Shown here: piece after piece, positions 1 through 5,237 of the stretch
Layout: each line of letters starts with the position of its first letter
How positions within the stretch are numbered: the first letter of the stretch is position 1
Origin: Burkholderiaceae bacterium
GTDB taxonomy: Bacteria; Pseudomonadota; Gammaproteobacteria; Burkholderiales; Burkholderiaceae_C
DNA: 6,192 bases
Direction: 5' to 3'
Assembly (NCBI GenBank): GCA_031256125.1
Contig: JAIRRE010000097.1
Location: 1 to 6,192 of the forward strand
Position numbers and translations under genes: made by a program
Notes under the pieces: generated by a model
What the model was told of the DNA's origin: nothing
The model's input: the letters and a program-made list of their open reading frames with translations, nothing else
Database searches by the model: none

Positions 1-94
1 TCAAAAATTTGAACGAATCGTAAAATTTTCTACCTACAGAGGTCAGGCGAAGGAAAAGTGCGCGCCGTCAACGCCGAACGCCCGGCCTCGCATC
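1..94 (+). promoter_or_regulatory. AT-rich upstream region of the pilin gene
   Basis: The first 40 bases are markedly AT-rich compared with the rest of the window, as expected for a promoter region. TAAAAT at 21-26 matches five of six bases of a sigma-70 -10 box, but its -35 partner would fall outside the window. I see no clear sigma-54 -24/-12 element, although many pilin genes use one. An AAGGA at 50-54 precedes a GTG at 58 that is out of frame with the pilin. Confidence 0.3.
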
Positions 95-697
95 GTGAAA
101 ACCCTGGCGCGCGGTTTCACGCTCATCGAGCTGATGATGGTTATCGCCGTCATCGGCATCTTGGCCGCGCTGGCGCTGCCCGCGTATCAGGATTACTTGA
201 TTCGCACCCGCGTATCGGAGGGGATCAACCTGGCGACCAGCGCCAAACTGTCCGTGGCGGCCGATGCGCTGGCCACCGACACGGATTTGTATCTCGTCGA
301 ATCACAATGGAACGCACGGGCCAACAACACCGGCTTGAGCACCCGATACGTGACCTCGATGTGTTTCGATTCCGCCGCGCCGAGCGCAACCTGCCCGGAG
401 CTTTCCCCTTCCGATTCGCCCTCGGGCATTATTACGATTACTTATGGGAACGCCACCGGCCCGTCGGCATCGGGCCGGGGGGTGCAAATGCGGCCCTATG
501 TGCAAAACGGGGCCGGGAGCGGCGTTAACGGGGCCATGCCGCTGGGCACGCAATTGGCCAAACGCGCCGATTCGGGCGCGCTGGATTGGGCCTGTATTTC
601 CTCCGGCGTGGCTTACGCCAATGCGACTGTGGACACCGCACTGACCGCTCTAAACGGCGGCCTGCCCGCCAAATACGTTCCCGCCAACTGCCGTTGA
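95..697 (+). CDS. pilA: Type IV pilin (PilA/PilE-like major pilin precursor)
   Basis: This encodes a 200-residue prepilin, the structural subunit of type IV pili, which is exported through the inner membrane, cleaved and methylated by PilD, then polymerised into the fibre. The seven-residue leader MKTLARG ends in the Gly before the cleavage site, and mature Phe (residue 8) is followed by TLIEL, giving the conserved Glu5 (residue 12). Residues 8 to about 35 form the hydrophobic N-terminal helix, with [17 protein letters not shown] typical of beta- and gammaproteobacterial pilins. Cys167 and Cys199 would form the C-terminal disulfide loop ending in KYVPANCR; Cys90 and Cys100 are a second possible pair. 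Length is slightly above the usual 140-180 residues. GTG at 95 was chosen because it gives a class-III leader; it has no evident Shine-Dalgarno, and the frame is open to the window edge without an ATG. The pilus family call is firm; major versus minor pilin is inferred. Confidence 0.88.
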   Translation: MKTLARGFTLIELMMVIAVIGILAALALPAYQDYLIRTRVSEGINLATSAKLSVAADALATDTDLYLVESQWNARANNTGLSTRYVTSMCFDSAAPSATCPELSPSDSPSGIITITYGNATGPSASGRGVQMRPYVQNGAGSGVNGAMPLGTQLAKRADSGALDWACISSGVAYANATVDTALTALNGGLPAKYVPANCR

Positions 698-759
698 AGG
701 CAATGCTTAGAGTGGTTTTGCCGCAAGCGCCCACAGACCCTGCGTGCACGACAGATCAT

Positions 760-806
760 CCCTCTCCCGCTTGCGGGAGAGGGTGCCCCGAAGGGGCGGG
801 AGAGGG
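760..806. repeat. REP-like GC-rich palindromic repeat
   Basis: A perfect 11-bp inverted repeat (760-770 and 773-783, two-base TT loop) is followed by a second hairpin (GCCCC 785-789, GAA loop, GGGGC 793-797) and another copy of the right arm, GGGAGAGGG (798-806). This CCCTCTCCC/GGGAGAGGG architecture is a familiar class of dispersed intergenic repeat in proteobacteria (recalled, not searched). It lies between two convergent genes, the usual place for such elements. Confidence 0.7.
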
Positions 807-823
807 TAAATGGCGCGAACTTT

Positions 824-858
824 CCCCTCTCCCCCGCGAGCGGGCGAGGGGAGTTTTT
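824..858 (+). terminator. Imperfect hairpin plus T-run after the pilin gene
   Basis: CCCCTC (824-829) pairs with GAGGGG (846-851) and CCCGC (833-837) with GCGGG (840-844) across a two-base loop, with a small internal bulge. The stem is followed by TTTTT at 854-858, the pattern of a Rho-independent terminator on the plus strand. It is probably the distal part of the same palindromic repeat, serving as the pilin terminator, about 130-160 bases past its stop. Confidence 0.5.
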
Positions 859-905
859 GTATAGGCTTGGGCCGAAACAGCGCTAGCGCGTGGTGTTGCT
901 GAAAT

Positions 906-932
906 AAAAAAGCGCCCCGCAGGGCGCTTTTT
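906..932. terminator. Bidirectional Rho-independent terminator
   Basis: GCGCCC (912-917) and GGGCGC (922-927) form a perfect six-pair stem with loop CGCA. It is flanked by six A on the left (906-911) and five T on the right (928-932), so both strands read as stem plus U-tract. It lies about 33 bases past the stop of the minus-strand RNA-binding protein gene and can also stop plus-strand transcripts from the pilin side. Confidence 0.85.
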
Positions 933-964
933 GTTGGGTGCAATGGGTTGCAGCCGCGCGGCGA

Positions 965-1525
965 TCAATATTCGCTGTCGCTGCTGCCGCCTTCGTAGCC
1001 GCCGCTACCGCCTTGGCGACGACCACCGCCGCCGCCGCGCGGGCCGGAACCGTAGGGGCTGCGAAAGCCCCCGTCCTGCCCGCCGTAGCCGCCACTGCCT
1101 TCGCGGCGACCGCCGCCGTAGCCGCCACCGCCGCCTTCGCGGCGACCGCCGCCGTAGCCGCCGCCACCGCCTTCACGGCGACCGCCGCCGTAGCCGCCGC
1201 CACCGCCTTCATAACCGCCGCCGCCTTGGCGACCATAACCGCCGCCACCGCCGCCAAAATTACGCGGGGGACGCGGTTCCATGGGGCGCGCTTCGTTGAC
1301 GACGAGATTGCGTCCGCCCATGGGCTGACCATTCATGCCTTCGATGGCGGCTTGCGCTTCGGGGTCGGAGGCCATTTCGACGAAGCCGAAGCCTTTGGAG
1401 CGACCGGTGTCGCGCTCCATCATGACTTTGGCACTGGTGACGGCGCCAAATTGGCCGAAAGACTGCGCCAGATCCTCATCGCGCACAGAGTAAGGCAGGT
1501 TGCCTACATAGAGTTTGTTGCCCAT
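965..1525 (-). CDS. Glycine-rich RNA-binding protein with one RRM
   Basis: The 186-residue product has one RNA recognition motif (residues about 3-80) and a long Gly/Arg/Tyr-rich tail. RNP2 is LYVGNL (5-10) and RNP1 is KGFGFVEM (44-51), with the aromatic residues expected to stack on RNA bases. The tail (91-186) contains three 12-residue units of the YGGGRREGGGGG type and ends in acidic SSDSEY. Such single-RRM, glycine-tailed proteins are known from cyanobacteria and many betaproteobacteria, where some respond to cold and act as RNA chaperones; that role here is inference. ATG at 1525 was chosen over an in-frame TTG at 1549 because the domain begins immediately after MGNK. The only SD-like GGAG (1542-1545) is 16 bases upstream, unusually far. 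The gene is alone on its transcript, between the terminator at 906-932 and a divergent promoter region. Confidence 0.9.
   Translation of the reverse strand: MGNKLYVGNLPYSVRDEDLAQSFGQFGAVTSAKVMMERDTGRSKGFGFVEMASDPEAQAAIEGMNGQPMGGRNLVVNEARPMEPRPPRNFGGGGGGYGRQGGGGYEGGGGGYGGGRREGGGGGYGGGRREGGGGGYGGGRREGSGGYGGQDGGFRSPYGSGPRGGGGGRRQGGSGGYEGGSSDSEY
1099..1206. repeat. Three 36-bp tandem repeats in the RNA-binding protein tail
   Basis: Units begin at 1099, 1135 and 1171 with CTTCGCGGCG or CTTCACGGCG and are nearly identical over 36 bases. Each encodes a 12-residue Gly/Arg/Tyr unit on the minus strand, so gain or loss of a unit keeps the frame. A degenerate continuation starts at 1207. Copy number may vary between strains. 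Confidence 0.85.
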
Positions 1526-1724
1526 GATACTGAAAAAGAGACTCCACAAAGTTCCAGGAAAGACACACGCGATGGAGTCCGCAAAACGCTTTCACCATAC
1601 GCCCAACCACTTGCCCTTGGAGGGCAGGCCGTTGGCGGGAAAGGCAACTGACAGGTGCTCACCGCAAGGCTTGTGCGTTCGGCCTCACCTCATTCTTGCT
1701 GGTGAGAGACAAGACCGCCACACT
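1526..1724 (-). promoter_or_regulatory. Long structured 5' leader of the RNA-binding protein gene
   Basis: This stretch of about 200 bases has no convincing gene on either strand. It contains small perfect inverted repeats: TGCCCT/AGGGCA (1612-1617, 1621-1626), GGTG/CACC (1654-1657, 1660-1663) and CTCACC/GGTGAG (1684-1689, 1701-1706). If the promoter at 1731-1757 is real, it would be transcribed as a folded leader. Long structured leaders are known on cold-shock type genes; I recognise no named riboswitch or leader motif. Confidence 0.35.
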
Positions 1725-1730
1725 AGGAGT

Positions 1731-1757
1731 ATTATGCCCAAAAATAGCGCCCGTCAA
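1731..1757 (-). promoter_or_regulatory. Candidate sigma-70 promoter of the RNA-binding protein gene
   Basis: On the minus strand TTGACG (1757-1752, five of six matches to -35) is followed by CATAAT (1736-1731, five of six matches to -10). The spacer is 15 bases, shorter than the 17 optimum; TAATAC at 1734-1729 would give 17 but is a poorer -10. An 11-bp palindrome, CAAGTGACTTG (1755-1765), overlaps the -35 edge and could be an operator. Transcription would start near 1724. Confidence 0.4.
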
Positions 1758-1808
1758 GTGACTTGGAATAATTTATCCTGATTTTGTCCGATTTTGGCGA
1801 CAAAGGTG

Positions 1809-1841
1809 TGGGCCAGCCAGTCAGGTTACAGTGCTGGCCCA
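1809..1841 (+). promoter_or_regulatory. Hairpin abutting the kinase start codon
   Basis: TGGGCCAGC (1809-1817) and GCTGGCCCA (1833-1841) form a perfect nine-pair, GC-rich stem with a 15-base loop. The stem ends two bases before ATG 1844. There is no T-run, so it is not a terminator. Its position suggests control of translation initiation or a protein-binding operator. Confidence 0.6.
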
Positions 1842-1843
1842 TC

Positions 1844-3019
1844 ATGTCTGATGTTTTGATTTGGAATGACCCGGCGCGCGCGCGCGCATTCGCGCTTTGG
1901 CTGGCGGGACTGGCCGACGCGCAGCGGTTGCGAACGAATACGGTGCGCCCGGCTTCGGCGGATGCCAGCTTCCGGCGCTATTTCCGCGTTGATACGCAAG
2001 AGGGCGAAAGCCGCATCATCATGGATGCGCCGCCTGAACACGAAGACTGCGCAGCTTTTGTGCGAATCGCCGGGCTGATGCAAACGGCGGGGCTGAATGT
2101 GCCGCGCATTCTGACGTGGGATCAAGCGCAAGGTTTCATGCTGCTGACCGATTTGGGCGCGCAAACGATGCTGGAAGTGATTGCCCCGGAGCGCGCCGCC
2201 GCCGCGCCGTCGGCGTATCAGTCGCTTTATTTGCAAGCGGTCGATGCGCTGTTGCCGTGGCAGCAGGCCAGCCAGCCCGATGTTCTGCCGCCATATGACG
2301 AGGCGCTGTTGCGGCGCGAATTGGAACTGTTCCCGGACTGGTATTTGGCGCAGCATCGCGGCGTGGCAGTGCAGGGGCCGTTGCGCGAAACGCTGAACCA
2401 GACGTTCGACTTGATCGTGCGGCGTGTGTTGGCCGCACCGCAAGTGTTCGTCCACCGCGACTTCATGCCGCGAAATTTAATTGTTCCCTCACGCTCCCCT
2501 GCTGCGCATGGTGCGCTGCTCCCAGAGGGGGCCGCCGCCGACTTGGGACGGCCCGGCGTCGGCGGGATCGTCCCGCCCGCCGGGTCCGATGAGCAACGCT
2601 TGGGCGTGCTCGATTTTCAGGATGCGGTCTATGGCCCCATCACCTACGACATCGCCAGCCTGATGCGCGATGCGTTTTTGAGTTGGGACGAGGAATTCGT
2701 GCTCGACATCACCATCCGTTACTGGGAACGCGCCAGAAAGCTCGGCTTGATGGATTTTGAAGACTGGTCGCGCGACTTCGGCAGCTTCTGGCGCGCGGTG
2801 GAATGGATGGGCCTGCAACGGCATCTGAAAGTGGCAGGCATTTTCGCGCGGCTCACGTTGCGTGATGGCAAGCCCAAATATCTGGCCGACGCGCCGCGCT
2901 TTATCGGCTACATCCGGCACACGGCGGCGCGCTACCGTGAGCTGACGCCGCTGCTCAAATTGATCGACCAAGTGGAAGACACGCCGACGCAAACCGCGTG
3001 GAGCTTTGGCCGGGTATAG
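1844..3019 (+). CDS. amgK: AmgK-type sugar kinase (APH fold) with an in-frame insertion
   Basis: The 391-residue product belongs to the aminoglycoside phosphotransferase/choline kinase fold and most resembles AmgK, the cytoplasmic kinase that phosphorylates the anomeric hydroxyl of N-acetylmuramate and N-acetylglucosamine in peptidoglycan sugar recycling. Visible marks are ASFRRYFRV (41-49, nucleotide loop), LLTDLG (100-105), the catalytic loop VHRDFMPRN (203-211, Asp206 and Asn211) and the metal-binding LDFQDA (256-261), followed by YGPITYDIASLMRDAF. Residues 216-248 are an insertion of about 33 residues between catalytic and metal loops that I do not expect in the family. ATG 1844 was chosen; an in-frame TTG at 1784 is possible but would run through the hairpin at 1809-1841. 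No SD is evident. The usual partner murU does not follow; a permease gene starts 22 bases downstream. Family assignment is firm; substrate is inferred. Confidence 0.82.
   Translation: MSDVLIWNDPARARAFALWLAGLADAQRLRTNTVRPASADASFRRYFRVDTQEGESRIIMDAPPEHEDCAAFVRIAGLMQTAGLNVPRILTWDQAQGFMLLTDLGAQTMLEVIAPERAAAAPSAYQSLYLQAVDALLPWQQASQPDVLPPYDEALLRRELELFPDWYLAQHRGVAVQGPLRETLNQTFDLIVRRVLAAPQVFVHRDFMPRNLIVPSRSPAAHGALLPEGAAADLGRPGVGGIVPPAGSDEQRLGVLDFQDAVYGPITYDIASLMRDAFLSWDEEFVLDITIRYWERARKLGLMDFEDWSRDFGSFWRAVEWMGLQRHLKVAGIFARLTLRDGKPKYLADAPRFIGYIRHTAARYRELTPLLKLIDQVEDTPTQTAWSFGRV
2489..2587. repeat. Palindrome-rich element inserted in frame in the kinase gene
   Basis: The segment is about 99 bp (33 codons) and is packed with inverted repeats: CCCCT/AGGGG (2496-2500, 2526-2530) enclosing GCGCA/TGCGC (2504-2508, 2512-2516); CCGCCGAC/GTCGGCGG (2535-2542, 2558-2565); and GGCGGGA/TCCCGCC (2561-2567, 2571-2577), which overlaps the previous stem. 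The flanking protein joins naturally as NLIVP then DEQRLGVLDFQD. The pattern resembles dispersed GC-rich palindromic repeats of Comamonadaceae (recalled). Exact boundaries are uncertain by several codons. Confidence 0.65.
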
Positions 3020-3027
3020 CCCAACAC

Positions 3028-3033
3028 GAGGAG
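3028..3033 (+). promoter_or_regulatory. Ribosome binding site of the permease gene
   Basis: GAGGAG sits eight bases before ATG 3042 in the 22-base gap after the kinase stop. It is the strongest ribosome binding site in the window and settles the permease start against an in-frame TTG at 3006 inside the kinase gene. Confidence 0.85.
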
Positions 3034-3041
3034 TAACCGCC

Positions 3042-4340
3042 ATGAGTCTGTTTCACTGGCAAAAGCAATCCGCCGACATACTGAATCAGGGCGGCGTGAT
3101 CGCGCCCGACGAACGCCTGCCCTGGCCGCAGACGGCCATCATGGGCGTGCAGCACGTCATCGCCATGTTTGGCTCCACAGTGCTGGCGCCGTATCTGATG
3201 GGGTTCGACCCGAATCTGGCGATTTTCATGAGCGGTATCGGCACGCTCATCTTCTACTTCATCACCGGCGGCAAGGTGCCCAGCTACCTGGGGTCGTCGT
3301 TCGGCTTCATCGGCGTGGTCATCGCCGCCACCGGCTACGCGGGGCATGGCCCCAACGCCAACATTGCCGTGGCGCTGGGCGGCATCATCGTCTGCGGGGC
3401 GTTTTACGCGCTGATCGGGCTGGCCGTGCAAGCCATCGGCACGAGCTGGATCGAGCGCTTGATGCCGCCGGTGGTCACCGGATCGGTGGTGGCGGTCATC
3501 GGCCTGAATCTGGCGGCGGTGCCGATCAAGAACATGGCCGCCAGCACGTTCGATAGCTGGATGCAACTGGTGACCTTCGTTAGCGTGGCGCTGGTGGCGG
3601 TGTTCGCGCGCGGCATGGTGCAGCGGCTGCTGATTCTGACCGGGCTACTGGCAGCCACAGTGATCTACTTCATCTTGACCAACGGACTGGGCTGGGGCAA
3701 GCCGATGGATTTTTCCGGCATCGTCCATGCCGCCTGGCTGGGCTGGCCGCGCTTTACCGCGCCGGCATTCAGCACCAACGCGGCGCTGCTGATTGCCCCG
3801 GTTGCTCTGATATTGGTAGCAGAAAATCTTGGGCACATCAAGGCTGTGACGGCAATGACTGGCCGCAAGCTAGACGCCTACATGGGTCGCGCGTTCATCG
3901 GCGACGGCATCGCCACGATGGTCAGTGGCGCGGCGGGCGGCAGCGGCGTGACGACCTATGCCGAAAACATCGGCGTGATGGCCGCCACCCGCATCTACTC
4001 CACGGCGGTGTTCGTGGTGGCGGCGCTGATCGCGCTGCTGCTGGGCTTTTCGCCCAAATTCGGCGCGCTGATTCAGGCCATTCCGCTGCCGGTGATGGGC
4101 GGCGTGTCGATTGTGGTTTTCGGCCTGATTGCCGTTGCCGGTGCGCGCATCTGGGTGGTCAACCGGGTCGATTTTTCCGACAGCGCGAATCTGCTGGTGG
4201 CGGCCATCACGCTGGTACTGGGAACAGGCGACTTCACGCTCAAATTCGGCGGCTTTGCGCTGGGCGGCATCGGCACGGCCACCTTCGGCGCGGTGCTGCT
4301 GCACGCGGTGTTGCGGCGCGGGCGGCCTGCTTTACGATAA
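3042..4340 (+). CDS. uraA: Uracil/xanthine permease, NCS2 family (UraA-like)
   Basis: The 432-residue inner-membrane protein belongs to the nucleobase:cation symporter-2 family and would import uracil or a related base with protons. The sequence shows about a dozen or more hydrophobic segments, consistent with the 14-helix UraA fold, which has 7+7 inverted repeats. Family signatures include QHVIAMFGSTVLAP (37-50), SSFGFIG (85-91), PPVVTGSVV (142-150), ENLGHI (261-266) and GVTTYAENIGV (302-312). Glu261 and Glu308 correspond to UraA Glu241 and Glu290, which contact uracil, and His265 to the functional His245. Length matches UraA (429). It follows the kinase gene by 22 bases with its own strong ribosome site, so both probably share a transcript. 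Uracil is the likeliest substrate, but xanthine or thymine cannot be excluded; RutG is a close alternative. Confidence 0.88.
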   Translation: MSLFHWQKQSADILNQGGVIAPDERLPWPQTAIMGVQHVIAMFGSTVLAPYLMGFDPNLAIFMSGIGTLIFYFITGGKVPSYLGSSFGFIGVVIAATGYAGHGPNANIAVALGGIIVCGAFYALIGLAVQAIGTSWIERLMPPVVTGSVVAVIGLNLAAVPIKNMAASTFDSWMQLVTFVSVALVAVFARGMVQRLLILTGLLAATVIYFILTNGLGWGKPMDFSGIVHAAWLGWPRFTAPAFSTNAALLIAPVALILVAENLGHIKAVTAMTGRKLDAYMGRAFIGDGIATMVSGAAGGSGVTTYAENIGVMAATRIYSTAVFVVAALIALLLGFSPKFGALIQAIPLPVMGGVSIVVFGLIAVAGARIWVVNRVDFSDSANLLVAAITLVLGTGDFTLKFGGFALGGIGTATFGAVLLHAVLRRGRPALR

Positions 4341-4366
4341 ACAAAAAGTAAGGGGCGAATGACGTT

Positions 4367-4508
4367 ATGTCCACCTATGCCGAAAGCACAACCGATTTTG
4401 CCGATTGGCTGCACGCCAGCCTGTGCGGCATCAACAAACGCGCGACCGCTCTACACCTTCGATGCCCGGGCGGCCAAGGTCGATGATGTGCGCCTGTTGA
4501 CCCCATAA
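4367..4508 (+). pseudogene. Decayed C-terminal fragment of a PIN-domain (VapC-like) toxin
   Basis: Two adjacent reading frames together read as the end of a PIN-domain ribonuclease. From 4367 the frame gives YAESTTDFADWLHASLCG, with the DFAD that carries a late PIN catalytic acid. From about 4442 the next frame gives LYTFDARAAKVDDVRLLTP and stops at TAA 4506-4508; TFD is the other typical C-terminal PIN signature. A +1 shift near 4440-4455 separates them. The N-terminal two thirds, including the first catalytic Asp, are absent, and an in-frame stop lies at 4349. No antitoxin gene is nearby. Active toxin is therefore excluded. Alternative: chance resemblance in a short intergenic stretch, or a 49-codon ORF from ATG 4359 in the second frame. 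Confidence 0.5.
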
Positions 4509-4511
4509 GCC

Positions 4512-5210
4512 CTATCGCTCCAGCACATCAATTCGCGCCGGCGGCAGATTGGCTAGCACCCGTTCGCTATGGTGCAAGACCAAGTCCGCCATCTGCCAAG
4601 GCGAACGCCCGCGCAAGGTGTAGGTAAACTGGATCAGCCGGCCGCCTTCGGCCAGCGCCGCCGCGCCGGCCTGGATGATGCGCGCGCGTACCGGGTGCGG
4701 CATCGACAACAGCGGCAGCCCAGAGACGATGGTATGGATTGGTTGCGCCTGCCCGCTGGCATCCGGCGGCAAATAGCCCTCGCTCTGCCATTGGGTCAGG
4801 CGCGCCGCGTCGCCCTCGATCACCCGCACACCGGGGAAGCGTCGCATCAAATGCGCCGCCAGCGTCGGCGAATACTCCACCACGACCAGCCGCTCACGCG
4901 GTACGCCGCACGCCAACAGCGCCGCCGTGATGACGCCAGTACCGCCGCCCAGCTCGACCACCAGTCCGGGCGCAGACAGATCGACCCACGCGGCCATGCG
5001 CGCGGCCAGACGCGGGGAACTGGCGCAGATGGCCCCGATTTGCCCCGGATTGGCCGCCAGTTCGCGCCAAAACAACGAGCGCGGCGATTGCACCACGGCG
5101 TACCGCGCGGCGCGCCACATACGCACCACGTTGGCGCGGGCCGCTCGTGGCATACGCGCGGCGCGGCTGGCCGCGGCCGATAAATGTTTGCGTTGCAGCA
5201 TGTCCGGCAT
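4512..5210 (-). CDS. Class I SAM-dependent methyltransferase, phospholipid N-methyltransferase-like
   Basis: The 232-residue product has a Rossmann-type methyltransferase core. After a basic, Ala/Arg-rich N-terminus (1-45) comes FWRELAANPGQIGAICASSPRLAARMA (47-73), which resembles the segment preceding the core in PmtA-type phosphatidylethanolamine methyltransferases. Motif I is VVELGGGTGVI (84-94), the acidic end of strand 2 is Glu112 in VVVEYSP, GDA (133-135) precedes the adenine pocket, and IVSGLPLLSMP (161-171) matches motif IV. The basic N-terminus could help membrane association. The start at 5210 is supported by AGAGGG eight bases upstream. The gene follows parB by 27 bases on the same strand, suggesting co-transcription. 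It is convergent with the toxin relic, whose stop lies three bases away. The fold is firm; lipid substrate is inference, and other small-molecule or rRNA substrates remain possible. Confidence 0.75.
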   Translation of the reverse strand: MPDMLQRKHLSAAASRAARMPRAARANVVRMWRAARYAVVQSPRSLFWRELAANPGQIGAICASSPRLAARMAAWVDLSAPGLVVELGGGTGVITAALLACGVPRERLVVVEYSPTLAAHLMRRFPGVRVIEGDAARLTQWQSEGYLPPDASGQAQPIHTIVSGLPLLSMPHPVRARIIQAGAAALAEGGRLIQFTYTLRGRSPWQMADLVLHHSERVLANLPPARIDVLER

Positions 5211-5218
5211 GTTCGATA

Positions 5219-5224
5219 CCCTCT
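5219..5224 (-). promoter_or_regulatory. Ribosome binding site of the methyltransferase gene
   Basis: On the minus strand AGAGGG lies eight bases before ATG 5210, inside the 27-base gap after the parB stop. It favours Met1 over the in-frame Met4 at 5201. Confidence 0.7.
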
Positions 5225-5237
5225 GTGCTCCACAACC

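Noticed and set aside
58..528. 156-codon GTG frame overlapping the pilin
   Set aside because: Arg/His-rich composition, no recognisable domain, and it overlaps the pilin whose leader, helix and disulfide loop are unmistakable.
1099..1206. CRISPR-like regular spacing of 36 bp
   Set aside because: Units are contiguous with no unique spacers and they encode a continuous protein repeat.
938..1651. Long Ala- and Arg-rich reading frames opposite the RNA-binding protein gene
   Set aside because: They are antisense translations of the GGC/GCC-rich tandem repeats and show no domain; the RRM frame on the minus strand is clearly the real one.
1784..1843. TTG start extending the kinase by 20 residues
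   Set aside because: The extra residues are not family-like and translation would pass through the hairpin; kept only as an alternative.
2489..3043. 184-codon antisense frame in the kinase gene
   Set aside because: Open only because of GC-rich codon bias; composition is unlike a real protein and the sense strand carries conserved kinase motifs.
3049..3064. parS-like half site, TGTTTCAC, at the permease start
   Set aside because: The left half matches the ParB site perfectly but the right half does not (about 12 of 16 overall), and it encodes conserved N-terminal codons of the permease. A chance match is likely.
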